Shown here: positions 6,755-14,729 of the stretch, in pieces
How the letters are laid out: every line of letters begins with the position of its first letter
How positions within the stretch are numbered: position 1 is the first letter of the stretch
Assembly (NCBI GenBank): GCA_044233745.1
Contig: JBIIJN010000055.1
Span: forward strand, 1-18,137
Length of the DNA: 18,137 bases
Direction: 5' to 3'
Origin: UBA6165 sp044233745
GTDB taxonomy: Bacteria; Bacteroidota; Bacteroidia; Flavobacteriales_D; Crocinitomicaceae
Notes under the pieces: generated by a model
The model's database searches: none
What the model saw: the letters and a program-made list of their open reading frames with translations, nothing else
What the model was told of the DNA's origin: nothing
Position numbers and translations under genes: made by a program

Positions 6755-7693
6755 ATGAAAAAAGCTTTACTCTGTATTTCAGCAACAGTGTTCCTATTGA
6801 ACATAAGTCTTGCACAACAAATTGAAAATCCCGGATTTGAAACTTGGGATGGCTCTGGTGCTACACTTGAGCCGGTAAATTGGAGCTCTTTAAAAACATC
6901 GGATGATTCATTTTTATCGACTAGTGCTCCGGTAGTCTTATCCCAAGATACAGGACGTGAAAACGGTTTTTCTATTAAACTTGAAAACAAATCTGTATTC
7001 AATGTTGTGGCCAATGGGCTTTTGACAAATGGTCGCGTTCATGCAGATTTCAATCCTGCTAATGGATACGTTTTTACGGATGCCACAGACCCACGTTGGA
7101 ACACGCCATTGACCTCGCGTCCTGATAGCATTGTGGGCTGGTACAAATATCAACCATCATCAGCGAATGGCAACATTGATAAAGGAAAAGTAGAAGTTCT
7201 TTTGCACAAAACTGGCGCTGGTCAAATGCCTGAAACTTCTTCAACTGCAGCAAACACAGTAGGAAGAGCCCGTTTCGATATGACTCAGCCATCGGCAACT
7301 TGGGTGCGTTTTTCTGTGCCTTTCAACTATGTAAGTTCAGACAATCCAGAATATATATTGATTATTCTTACTTCTGGCGATAGCACAGCAGCGGTGAATG
7401 GTTCTATTGCTTGGTTCGACGATTTGCAATTGATTTACAATGATGCCTTGTCAACACCTCAAGAAATTCAAAAAGAATTCTCAGTGGCTCAATTCAACGC
7501 GTCTTTGAGAATTCGCGACCTTACAATTGGCAGCCAATTCGAAATTTACAATGCTTTGGGTCAGCCAATCACATCAGGTGTTGCAGCTCAAGAAACACTG
7601 TTGATTGACATTCCCCAGACTGGCGTATATTTTGTTCGCGTATCTAATGGAACTGGCATTTTAACGAAGAAAATTGTAATCGTTAAGGACTAA
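6755..7693 (+). CDS. Secreted PCMD-type surface protein with T9SS C-terminal sorting domain
   Basis: A 312-residue exported protein. The frame is open further upstream (to 6560), but the ATG at 6755 begins a clear signal peptide, MKKALLCISATVFLLNISLA (residues 1-20), so this is the start used. The mature N-terminus NPGFETWDG, with the later GWYKYQP and AWFDDLQLIY segments, matches my knowledge of the Bacteroidota PCMD (putative carbohydrate metabolism) beta-sandwich domain, about residues 22-235. Residues about 242-312 form a type A T9SS sorting domain: FEIYNALGQPI, then TGVYFVRVSNG and KKIVIVKD. The protein should therefore cross the outer membrane by the T9SS and be attached to the surface or released. 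A TonB-dependent receptor starts 10 bases downstream, suggesting that this protein binds or processes a ligand for that receptor. The ligand is unknown. Confidence 0.85.
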   Translation: MKKALLCISATVFLLNISLAQQIENPGFETWDGSGATLEPVNWSSLKTSDDSFLSTSAPVVLSQDTGRENGFSIKLENKSVFNVVANGLLTNGRVHADFNPANGYVFTDATDPRWNTPLTSRPDSIVGWYKYQPSSANGNIDKGKVEVLLHKTGAGQMPETSSTAANTVGRARFDMTQPSATWVRFSVPFNYVSSDNPEYILIILTSGDSTAAVNGSIAWFDDLQLIYNDALSTPQEIQKEFSVAQFNASLRIRDLTIGSQFEIYNALGQPITSGVAAQETLLIDIPQTGVYFVRVSNGTGILTKKIVIVKD

Positions 7694-7703
7694 TTCTACG
7701 TCA

Positions 7704-10130
7704 TTGAAAAAAAACATTTCGTTCGCGATTCTCTTCAGCACACTTTTTTGTGTGCAACAATTCTATGCCCAAAATGCCACGCTCACGGGAATCATTAGCG
7801 ACGCATCTACATCGGAGCCCTTGGTTGGAGCAACGGTTATTTTGCGTAACGACCCCTCTATAGGAGGATTGGCTAATTTGGATGGTGTATATCGCATTTC
7901 GCTACCAGCGGGGTCTCATGTCTTGATTTGCCGATTCTCAGGTATGATGAACGACACCCTGAATATAGAAGTTGTTGCTGGTCAAACATATACACACAAT
8001 TTTTCACTTCTTCCTTATTCGCATACCACAGGGGCAGTTGAAATCCTAGTAGGTAAATTTGACCGACCGATAGAAGAAATTACAGTTTCAATGGAAGTGA
8101 TTAAACCTGAAATCATCGAAAACAAGAACACGCGAAGTATAGAAACCATTCTCGACCAAACGCCAGGCCTGAACATATTAGATGGCGAGCCACAAATTAG
8201 AGGCGGTTCAGGATTCACCTTTGGTGTTGGGTCAAAAGTTGCCGTTATTGTGGATGATATGCCGATGCTTTCTGGAGATGCAGGTAGGCCTGAATGGGGC
8301 TTTATTCCTGTTGAAAATATCGAACAAATTGAGGTCATTAAAGGGGCCAGTTCGGTGCTTTCAGGTTCGTCAGCATTATCGGGGGCAATTCACATCCGAA
8401 CAGCTTATCCAAAATCAAAACCACTTACCAAAATCAATGTTTATTCTGGTGCATATACTTTTCCTCGCTTCGGTGTAGATGAATGGTCTAACGCCTATCC
8501 AGGAATTCATGGGATGAACATGCTTCATTCAAGACAGTACAAACGTTGGGACATTGTATTGGGCGCAAATATCAATTATGACCACGGTTATATGGGTCCG
8601 CCAGTTAAGGATTCAGCCTTTATTTATTGGATGGATCCACCGCAATTTGATACCATTTCCAATTTTAGCAATCGACAAATGGCTTCTTATCGGGCGCGTT
8701 TCAATTTCAATTTGCGTCACAAATCAAAGAAAATTTCTGGCTTAAGTTATGGTGTAAATGGCAACGTAATGCTGGCTCGTGGTGTGTTAGCTTTTGCTTG
8801 GCTCAACGACTCAACAGGACTTTATCGCGCCTATCCTGGGGCAGCATTTTTGCAGGAACAATTCATTGGATACATTGATCCTTTTGTGCAATTTTATCAA
8901 CAAACGGGAGCCAAGCATACCCTGCGCGGAAGAATTTTGCACGCCGACAACAAAATAAGCGGAGGACAAGATAACCGAGCCACAACGAGCTACTTCGATT
9001 ATCAATTTCAACGTTCTTACAAATTCATCAACGGATTTGATTTCATTGGTGGAGTCACTTCTCATTATACCAATTCATTTGCCATGTTATATGTTGGTTC
9101 TGGTTCACCAAACAACACTTTGCACAACTTATCGGGCTATGCACAAATCGAGAAAAAGATGTATAAAATCATCAATTTATCGGTGGGTTCGCGGCTAGAA
9201 AGTTATCAATTGAACAATGACAAAGCAGTTATTCAGCCCATTTTCAGAGGCGGATTGAGTATTAAAATATTTCAAGAAACCTATATCCGTGCGTCTTTTG
9301 GTCAAGGTTATCGCTTCCCTACGATTACTGAGCGTTTTATTCGCACCGGCATCGGCAATTTGGGTATGTTCCCTAACCCTGATTTGCAACCAGAAAAGAG
9401 TAACAATGCCGAGGTAGGCATCAAACAAGGTTTTAAATTTGGAAAATTCTTTGGCTACGCAGATTTGGCGGGCTTTATGCAGCATTATGAAAACACCATA
9501 GAATATCTTTTTGGGATTTGGGATTTTGGTTCCAATCCACCAGCGGGATTCAAATTTGTGAATACCGGTCGCTCAAGGGTAATGGGCTTGGATTTGTCAG
9601 TGCAAGGATTGGCCAAATTTTCAGAAAAAGACGCATTGACATTTATGTTTGGCTACACCTACATTGTGCCTGTTTCCTTAGAACCTGATTATGTGTACAC
9701 CACAGATTTGTTTAACAACGAACTCTCCTATAACAATACGAGCTTGAATCCAGAAAGCAGCATTTTGAAATATCGTTTTCTTCACAATCTGAAACTTGAT
9801 GTAGAATACGCGCACAACAAATTGGCCATAGGCATTTCATTTAAGTATTTCTCGAAGTTGGTGAATTTGGACAGGGCCATTGAAGAATTTGAAAATTACA
9901 CCATTTCAACTGGAACGCTTCAACCCATTGTTTACATGAATTATTTCAACAATAACAATGGCGGCAATCCGATATTTGACGCTAGAATCAGCTACAAAAT
10001 CAACGATTCGCATAAAATCGCATTGATTTCGGCCAATATCTTGAACCGTGTTTATTCTCTCCGACCGCTGCGCCCTGAACCACCTAGAACGGTAATGTTG
10101 CAGTACAGTTATCGTGTTGATGGAAAATAG
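7704..10130 (+). CDS. TonB-dependent outer-membrane receptor with CarboxypepD_reg-like N-domain
   Basis: An 808-residue energised outer-membrane transporter. The only sensible start is TTG at 7704: it gives the signal peptide MKKNISFAILFSTLFCVQQF ending at YAQ (cleavage near residue 22), and no in-frame ATG lies close upstream. Residues 25-105 form the carboxypeptidase-regulatory-like domain (TLTGIISDASTSEPLVGATV, later DGVYRISLPAG). The plug spans about 125-235: ETILDQTPGLNI, QIRGGSG, VAVIVDDMPML, EWGFIPVENIEQIEVIKGAS and SALSGAIHI. The rest is a beta-barrel, with the family's GYRFPTITERF and NPDLQPEKSNNAEVGIK segments (around 530-570) and an aromatic C-terminus. No SusD-like partner is present; the partner appears to be the T9SS-exported PCMD protein 10 bases upstream. 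The substrate cannot be read from sequence. The stop is followed immediately by a palindromic repeat. Confidence 0.93.
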   Translation: MKKNISFAILFSTLFCVQQFYAQNATLTGIISDASTSEPLVGATVILRNDPSIGGLANLDGVYRISLPAGSHVLICRFSGMMNDTLNIEVVAGQTYTHNFSLLPYSHTTGAVEILVGKFDRPIEEITVSMEVIKPEIIENKNTRSIETILDQTPGLNILDGEPQIRGGSGFTFGVGSKVAVIVDDMPMLSGDAGRPEWGFIPVENIEQIEVIKGASSVLSGSSALSGAIHIRTAYPKSKPLTKINVYSGAYTFPRFGVDEWSNAYPGIHGMNMLHSRQYKRWDIVLGANINYDHGYMGPPVKDSAFIYWMDPPQFDTISNFSNRQMASYRARFNFNLRHKSKKISGLSYGVNGNVMLARGVLAFAWLNDSTGLYRAYPGAAFLQEQFIGYIDPFVQFYQQTGAKHTLRGRILHADNKISGGQDNRATTSYFDYQFQRSYKFINGFDFIGGVTSHYTNSFAMLYVGSGSPNNTLHNLSGYAQIEKKMYKIINLSVGSRLESYQLNNDKAVIQPIFRGGLSIKIFQETYIRASFGQGYRFPTITERFIRTGIGNLGMFPNPDLQPEKSNNAEVGIKQGFKFGKFFGYADLAGFMQHYENTIEYLFGIWDFGSNPPAGFKFVNTGRSRVMGLDLSVQGLAKFSEKDALTFMFGYTYIVPVSLEPDYVYTTDLFNNELSYNNTSLNPESSILKYRFLHNLKLDVEYAHNKLAIGISFKYFSKLVNLDRAIEEFENYTISTGTLQPIVYMNYFNNNNGGNPIFDARISYKINDSHKIALISANILNRVYSLRPLRPEPPRTVMLQYSYRVDGK

Positions 10131-10224
10131 CGGTTAGCTGCTCGCTGTTAGCAAGCTAAAGCGAAGCAAGCCAACAGCCTATTTGAACCAGAAGCTAGTA
10201 GCCAGAAGCTAGCAGCCAGCAACC
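10131..10224. repeat. GCTAGC-rich imperfect palindrome with tandem 14-mers (copy B)
   Basis: It fills the whole gap between the convergent TonB receptor and HEAT-like genes and reaches into the latter's coding end. The right arm contains two head-to-tail 14-mers, GAAGCTAGTAGCCA (10191-10204) and GAAGCTAGCAGCCA (10205-10218), which differ at one base. The left arm (10132-10156) reads as an imperfect inverse of the right arm. It shares TGGCTGCTAGC with copy A and a GGTTGyTGGCTGCT segment with the sequence after 14491. It probably serves as a bidirectional 3'-end hairpin for both convergent genes. Confidence 0.78.
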
Positions 10225-10745
10225 TTTCTATACCTCTTCAAGCAACTTTGCATGGCTGGCACTTTAAAAAGCTCAGGAAACGAATCAATTATCGTGTCTA
10301 TTTCGTAGCGCAAATCGGGGTGTTCCTTGAGAAAATTCATGAGCATATGAAAAGAATAAGAACGCACAGCAATGGCTTCATTGGGCGAAGAAATGTTGTG
10401 CAACAATCGATCGAGCACCTCACCACTTCTATGTTGGGATGGCACGGCAAGCATGATTTTCAATAAGTTTCTGCGAATAGATTGATTTTCAGTGATGAGC
10501 CACGCATCAACAACTTGAGCCATGCGCTTTGAATTCTGATTCAAATAAAATTCATCCGTCAAATGTCCACAAAGCCAAGAGGCATATTCTTGAAACGGAT
10601 ATTCGGCTTTGGTGATGGCGATTTCGTGGAGCGCATCCCAACGTTCGGGTGCATTTTTAAATTCCGATATCATTGCGGGCGCCAGTTTGTCCAGTCGGTT
10701 TTTGTTCCAGCTGAGCAGAAAATGTTGGAGTTCCAAAGGCGTCAT
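10209..10745 (-). CDS. Small HEAT/ARM-like helical repeat protein, unrecognised family
   Basis: A 178-residue, all-helical protein without signal peptide or membrane helix. I do not recognise a named family. Spaced helical pairs resemble HEAT/ARM repeats: RMAQVVDAWLITENQSIRRN, then EVLDRLLHNISSPNEAIAVR followed by SYSFHMLMNFLKEHPDL, then EIDTIIDSFPELF. Such proteins usually act as protein-binding scaffolds. It lies 53 bases downstream of the AsmA-family gene on the same strand, so the two are probably one transcript. The last codons (Val-Ala-Gly-Cys-stop) fall inside the GCTAGC repeat, so the original C-terminus may have been replaced when the repeat arrived. The start ATG at 10745 is the first in frame and leads straight into a natural helical sequence. 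Confidence 0.75.
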   Translation of the reverse strand: MTPLELQHFLLSWNKNRLDKLAPAMISEFKNAPERWDALHEIAITKAEYPFQEYASWLCGHLTDEFYLNQNSKRMAQVVDAWLITENQSIRRNLLKIMLAVPSQHRSGEVLDRLLHNISSPNEAIAVRSYSFHMLMNFLKEHPDLRYEIDTIIDSFPELFKVPAMQSCLKRYRKVAGC

Positions 10746-10798
10746 AATAAAAAATTCCTTTCCATATTGATTAGGGAAAAAACTGACTTCATAAATAC

Positions 10799-13672
10799 CT
10801 ACTGCAACTTATCCCCCTTTTCTCTGGCTTCATTCATGATTTGGTCGGCTTTTTTACTGGCTTCGTCTTCGATTTTCTTGGCTTTATTTTCTGCTTGTTC
10901 TCGGATTTCTTTGGCTGAGCGTTCGGCAATTTTCTTTTCCACTGGATTAGACGCCGCTGCCACAAGCTCATCAGCTTTTTTGTTGGCTTCTGCTCGAACA
11001 ACATCTGCTTGCTTTTTGGCAGCAGCTTTCACTTGATCAGCTTGCTTTTGGGCGTCGGCCAATAATTTGTTTTTGCGCTCAATTAAATCGGTTTTCACCT
11101 CATCCACTTTGTCGTTAACTATGGTGGTTACTGAATCTTTAACTTTGTCGATGGTTTGATTAACCACATCAGTTACTTGATCTTTCAGGTTGCCCGTCAA
11201 GCGCTTGATGCTTTGCTCAAAATCAGTGGTAATTTCTGGACTTTTAACCGTGCCACCTATTTTTACATCGACAGGAATGAAAGCGGGTAATGTGCCTAAA
11301 TTCAATTTTTGTGCAACGCCGCCCAACTGACCCAAGCCTTGTTCGATGCGTTTGATGATATCACCGGGAATCATCTCCTTGGGCACCAACATGGTCATCG
11401 TATAGTTGATGTTTTGCGTCAAAGAGGTCCAGCCTTGAATTTTATCTACTTTGATTTTGTCCATCTTCAGATTGAAAGGCTTCACGTTGATTTTGCCATC
11501 TTTGATGAAGAAGGAAGCCGCAACATCCCGCAAAGTCTGACTGCTTAATTCTGGCATTCTCAGTTCGTTGCTCAACTTATTCAAAGGTTCAAAATCACCA
11601 ATTTTCAAAAGCTTCATTGAGAAATCACCACCTCCCGATAATGATTCAAGAATCAAGTCCAAATTGCTGGTCAATGCACTGTTCAACGTGAAATTGGTTG
11701 ACAAACGACCATCGACATGTTTGGCAATCGGCATCAATTTTTCTATGGTCAAAAACTGTTTGGTGAGTTCACGCACATCCACTTCTGTCATGCGGTATTT
11801 GAAATCCACTTTGGGTTCTTTGGCATTGCGCGTGTCGTAGGTACCATCCATGCCCATCGCGCCACCAAAAGCATTCATTTGTACATTATTCAATGAAGCA
11901 ACCGATTCTTTAAGCCCTACCCCACCCGTGAGATTGGTAAAAGTCATGCCATCATAATCCAACTTACCAATATTGGCGCGCAAGTTGACATCCAAATTAG
12001 CAGGAAGAGAATAATCGTCATCACTGGCATTAGAATCGGCTACTTCTGCAGGACTCGATTCAACACTTACACCCATCAATTCGTCGAGATTCATGTATTT
12101 CGAATCCAGATTAAAATCGCCTTGTAAAAGTTCATCTCTAAACATGTAAGCCATGTAATTATCGACACGACCGTTTAATTTCATGTCCGATTCTCCGATT
12201 TCCAGATCCGCTTTATTGACCGCTAAAAATTTCGGCGAAAATTCCATATCCATTTCATGCACCAATATGGGTTTAGTGAAATCGGGCGAGTTGTATTCAA
12301 ATCCCATCAGTTTCAAAAATCCACGCGCCTCAAAATCTTCGTAGCGCTCTTGTTCAATGGCAGACATGCGTCCGTTGAAGTGCATATCGGCATCCAATTT
12401 TCCTTTGTAGGATTCACCCGGCAGCATCGGCATCACTTGGTCGAGCGTTCCTAAATTCACTTTCGCCAACACATTTGATTTGATATTGGGGTCGCTCATC
12501 AACGATGTTAGGAAAAAATCTGCGCGGATGGTGTTTTCCAAAAAGTCGATATTGATTTTTTTTACATCCACACTCGTATTATCTAGGTTCGGTCCTGCTT
12601 CGCGTTTGGCGGTAACATCGATAAAAATATTCCGAAAACCAGAAGGCAAGTCGGGATAGGAAAAACTGGCATCGCTCACCAACAATTCAAAGAGAAAACC
12701 GGGCATATCAGTTTCGGTCATTTTGCCTTTGAGGTAGCCGTTCATCTCAAATGAACCCTTGGTAATCATGGATTCATAACCTGTGCGATACACCGAGGGC
12801 ATCAACGACAAAAAAGAAGCAAAAGTAGATTTTGAAGCATCCAAGTTCAGGTCAAAATCCATGTAATCATCGGTCATTTCAACCCAACCATTGTAAGAAG
12901 TGGCAAAATCGTTCAATTTCAATTCGTTTTCTTTGAGGGTAAATCGTGTGCCTTTTTCTGTGTTTTCCATCAATACATTGAAAACGGCATCCGTGTGCGT
13001 TCCTACCAAATAAGGAATGCCATCCATGATAAACGTCATCGCTTCGATGGTTGTTTTGGTCTCAAAATCAACTACATCCTGCGTCAAATCGCCAGAGCCC
13101 GAATGATTCATTTGCGTGATTACCATGCTCATATTGCCCGCTTTGTCCTCATAATTGATGTTGGTATTTTCAATCGAATATGATTTCAAATTGAGGGCAA
13201 ATTTGGTTGGTTCCGTTTGCTCCACTTGCACCGAATCCGGAATCGCGATGTCGTAATTGGCCAAACCATCTTTGGTAATCATTACATTAATATTGGCATC
13301 TTTGAGCGCGATACGTTCGATTTTTATTTCATCTGAAAAAACAGAACGCAAATTCAACTTGGCTTCTATGGTTCCAGCATCAATCAAATCAACGCCGGCA
13401 AATTCATCTCTTCCCGTAATTTTCACCTCCTTGAGCTCCAAAATCATGTTTGGAAAAGTAGAAATCAAAGTCAAATCATAATCTTCAATACTTACATCTG
13501 CGCGTAAACTAAGGTTGGCTTCTTCGATGATGGCATTGAAAATTTTCTTTTGAAAAATGAGTGGTAGCGCGATCAACAAGATGATTAGAACCAAAAAACT
13601 GATGCCAGACCATTTTAAAATACGTTTTACCAACGAAGCCTTCTTTTTGTTCGTCTGTTGATTTGAATTCAT
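10799..13672 (-). CDS. AsmA-family inner-membrane/periplasmic protein with hendecad-repeat C-terminal tail
   Basis: A 957-residue member of the AsmA family, large proteins with an inner-membrane anchor and a long periplasmic beta-rich body that are implicated in phospholipid transport and outer-membrane homeostasis. A basic N-terminus (KKKASLVKR) precedes one membrane helix, about residues 22-40. The AsmA N-terminal pattern follows: EDYDLTLISTFPNMILELKE and, further on, LRSVFSDEIKIERIALKDAN. The region around 640-800 has the AsmA C-terminal features, including PIAKHVDGRLSTNFTLNSAL. From about 810 the protein changes to a charged Ala/Lys/Glu helix ending in 11-residue repeats (875-957), described in the findings. 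The gene is divergent from an outer-membrane barrel protein (51 bases between starts) and followed by a HEAT-like gene. Family call is firm; the cargo or exact role is not. Confidence 0.88.
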   Translation of the reverse strand: MNSNQQTNKKKASLVKRILKWSGISFLVLIILLIALPLIFQKKIFNAIIEEANLSLRADVSIEDYDLTLISTFPNMILELKEVKITGRDEFAGVDLIDAGTIEAKLNLRSVFSDEIKIERIALKDANINVMITKDGLANYDIAIPDSVQVEQTEPTKFALNLKSYSIENTNINYEDKAGNMSMVITQMNHSGSGDLTQDVVDFETKTTIEAMTFIMDGIPYLVGTHTDAVFNVLMENTEKGTRFTLKENELKLNDFATSYNGWVEMTDDYMDFDLNLDASKSTFASFLSLMPSVYRTGYESMITKGSFEMNGYLKGKMTETDMPGFLFELLVSDASFSYPDLPSGFRNIFIDVTAKREAGPNLDNTSVDVKKINIDFLENTIRADFFLTSLMSDPNIKSNVLAKVNLGTLDQVMPMLPGESYKGKLDADMHFNGRMSAIEQERYEDFEARGFLKLMGFEYNSPDFTKPILVHEMDMEFSPKFLAVNKADLEIGESDMKLNGRVDNYMAYMFRDELLQGDFNLDSKYMNLDELMGVSVESSPAEVADSNASDDDYSLPANLDVNLRANIGKLDYDGMTFTNLTGGVGLKESVASLNNVQMNAFGGAMGMDGTYDTRNAKEPKVDFKYRMTEVDVRELTKQFLTIEKLMPIAKHVDGRLSTNFTLNSALTSNLDLILESLSGGGDFSMKLLKIGDFEPLNKLSNELRMPELSSQTLRDVAASFFIKDGKINVKPFNLKMDKIKVDKIQGWTSLTQNINYTMTMLVPKEMIPGDIIKRIEQGLGQLGGVAQKLNLGTLPAFIPVDVKIGGTVKSPEITTDFEQSIKRLTGNLKDQVTDVVNQTIDKVKDSVTTIVNDKVDEVKTDLIERKNKLLADAQKQADQVKAAAKKQADVVRAEANKKADELVAAASNPVEKKIAERSAKEIREQAENKAKKIEDEASKKADQIMNEAREKGDKLQ

Positions 13673-13723
13673 AATCGCGAGTTTGTATTAAATTTACGCG
13701 AAATTACACTCAAAAATCATTCC

Positions 13724-14491
13724 ATGAAAGGCAATATTTCATTATACACGATGTGTACGTTTATATTTGTGTTCGTTCCATTTCTTTTAAGTGCGCAAAC
13801 CGATACCACAGCGGCGAATCCTGTGGTAATAACAGATTCACTTAGAACTTTTTACAACCGCAAAGGCAAACTGGTTCAAAAAACGGACGACGAATTTTTC
13901 TTTGGCATGTCGCATGTGAATGGCTTCCGAACTTTAGGTGAACGACCGACCGTATTTGGTGATTCGTTGGGCATTCGCGAACAAGAAATCCCCTTATGGA
14001 CAAGGAGTTTTGAATTTGGTTTACGCTCAAGTGCAAATCGTTGGTTGATGATTGAGTTTGGCGTGGAATACAACCAAATCGGTTTTCAGTATAAAAGTGA
14101 GGAAGGAGAGACTTTTTTGACCTATCGGAAAGTAAAACAACATTTGACCTTGCCTTTTAGAGCTGTGTTTCAATATGGCGACCGCTTTTTGATTCAAGGT
14201 GCTTTGGGGATTGCCCCAAAAATGTTTGTAACTACGCGCTACACCCAGGTGGTGAAAGATGAGTTTGATAAAGAAATAGAAACAACAGAAAAGCTCAAGG
14301 ACAACTACAACTATTTCAACATTGATGTGGTGGCCAATTTGGGCGTGCGCTGGAATTTGGGCAGAAATTTGGGCGTCTATTTCATTCCTGAATTTCGCTA
14401 CGGCTTACTGGACACCTATCAAAAACAGACACCACATGTGCAGCATATGTATGGTCTTTATTTGAGATGGGGCTTGCAGTGGTTGATGTAG
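13724..14491 (+). CDS. Small outer-membrane beta-barrel protein (PorT/OMP_b-brl type)
   Basis: A 255-residue protein with a signal peptide ending at LLSAQ (cleavage after about residue 24). The mature part has alternating hydrophobic/polar strands and Gly-Tyr/aromatic segments of an outer-membrane barrel: FEFGLRSSANRWLMIEFGVE followed by YNQIGFQYKS, then HLTLPFRAVFQYGDRFLIQG followed by ALGIAPKMF, then NIDVVANLGVRWNLGRNLGV followed by YFIPEFRYG, and finally YGLYLRWGLQWLM with an aromatic-rich terminus. This layout is that of the porin-like 'outer membrane beta-barrel' families common in Bacteroidota; the exact family and any ligand are not determinable. The start ATG gives a complete signal peptide. 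It is transcribed divergently from the AsmA gene; both work at the envelope and might share control. The stop codon is directly followed by a GGTTGTTGGCTGCT repeat segment. Confidence 0.82.
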   Translation: MKGNISLYTMCTFIFVFVPFLLSAQTDTTAANPVVITDSLRTFYNRKGKLVQKTDDEFFFGMSHVNGFRTLGERPTVFGDSLGIREQEIPLWTRSFEFGLRSSANRWLMIEFGVEYNQIGFQYKSEEGETFLTYRKVKQHLTLPFRAVFQYGDRFLIQGALGIAPKMFVTTRYTQVVKDEFDKEIETTEKLKDNYNYFNIDVVANLGVRWNLGRNLGVYFIPEFRYGLLDTYQKQTPHVQHMYGLYLRWGLQWLM

Positions 14492-14514
14492 GTTGTTGGC
14501 TGCTGGTACTTAGT
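14491..14514. repeat. Partial copy of the GCTAGC repeat family (copy C)
   Basis: Starting at the G of the OMP stop codon, GGTTGTTGGCTGCTGGTAC matches the outer end of copy B (opposite strand, GGTTGCTGGCTGCTAGC) and resembles copy A after the TAG at 5523. Only one arm is recognisable; the other may have been lost when the neighbouring palindromic element arrived. Confidence 0.55.
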
Positions 14515-14524
14515 GGCATTTTTT

Positions 14525-14650
14525 ACCACAAAGGCTCTAAGAGCAAGAAGTTTTCACGAAGTGTTTTTACAAAAAAGTGCACTCTTCATAGAGAGATTTT
14601 TTCAATCTTCTTTACGTTTTCTGTGCCTTCTATGTGTCTTTTGTGACCTC
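14525..14650. repeat. Degenerate palindromic intergenic element of the CACAAAGGC type
   Basis: The left arm (14525-14562) begins ACCACAAAGGCTCTAAGAGC and continues to TTTTCACGAAG. The right arm (14607-14649) reads CTTCTTTACGTTTTCTGTGC, then CTTCTATGTGTC and TTTTGTGACC. The reverse complement of the right arm aligns imperfectly with the left. From memory this resembles a palindrome scattered between genes in many Bacteroidota and other phyla (CACAAAGG...CCTTTGTG) and often mis-called as a small protein. Here it lies between the convergent OMP and rseP genes. No coding capacity is credible; it looks old and mutated. Confidence 0.65.
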
Positions 14651-14729
14651 GATTATTGGTTGTCGGTAGGACACTCAGAAACAAAGGAAGACCCCAATAA
14701 AGTTCAACGGTTTTCAGTATTCTATTGAG

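Noticed and set aside
10563..11036. Plus-strand 157-codon frame crossing the HEAT-like gene and the AsmA tail
   Set aside because: Its Ala/Ser/Phe-rich end is the antisense reading of the AsmA hendecad repeats.
14513..14728. A 71-codon plus-strand frame opening FTTKALRARSFHEVF
   Set aside because: It is a translation of the CACAAAGG-type palindrome. This kind of peptide is, from memory, a frequent mis-annotation of that element, and it has no promoter or domain.
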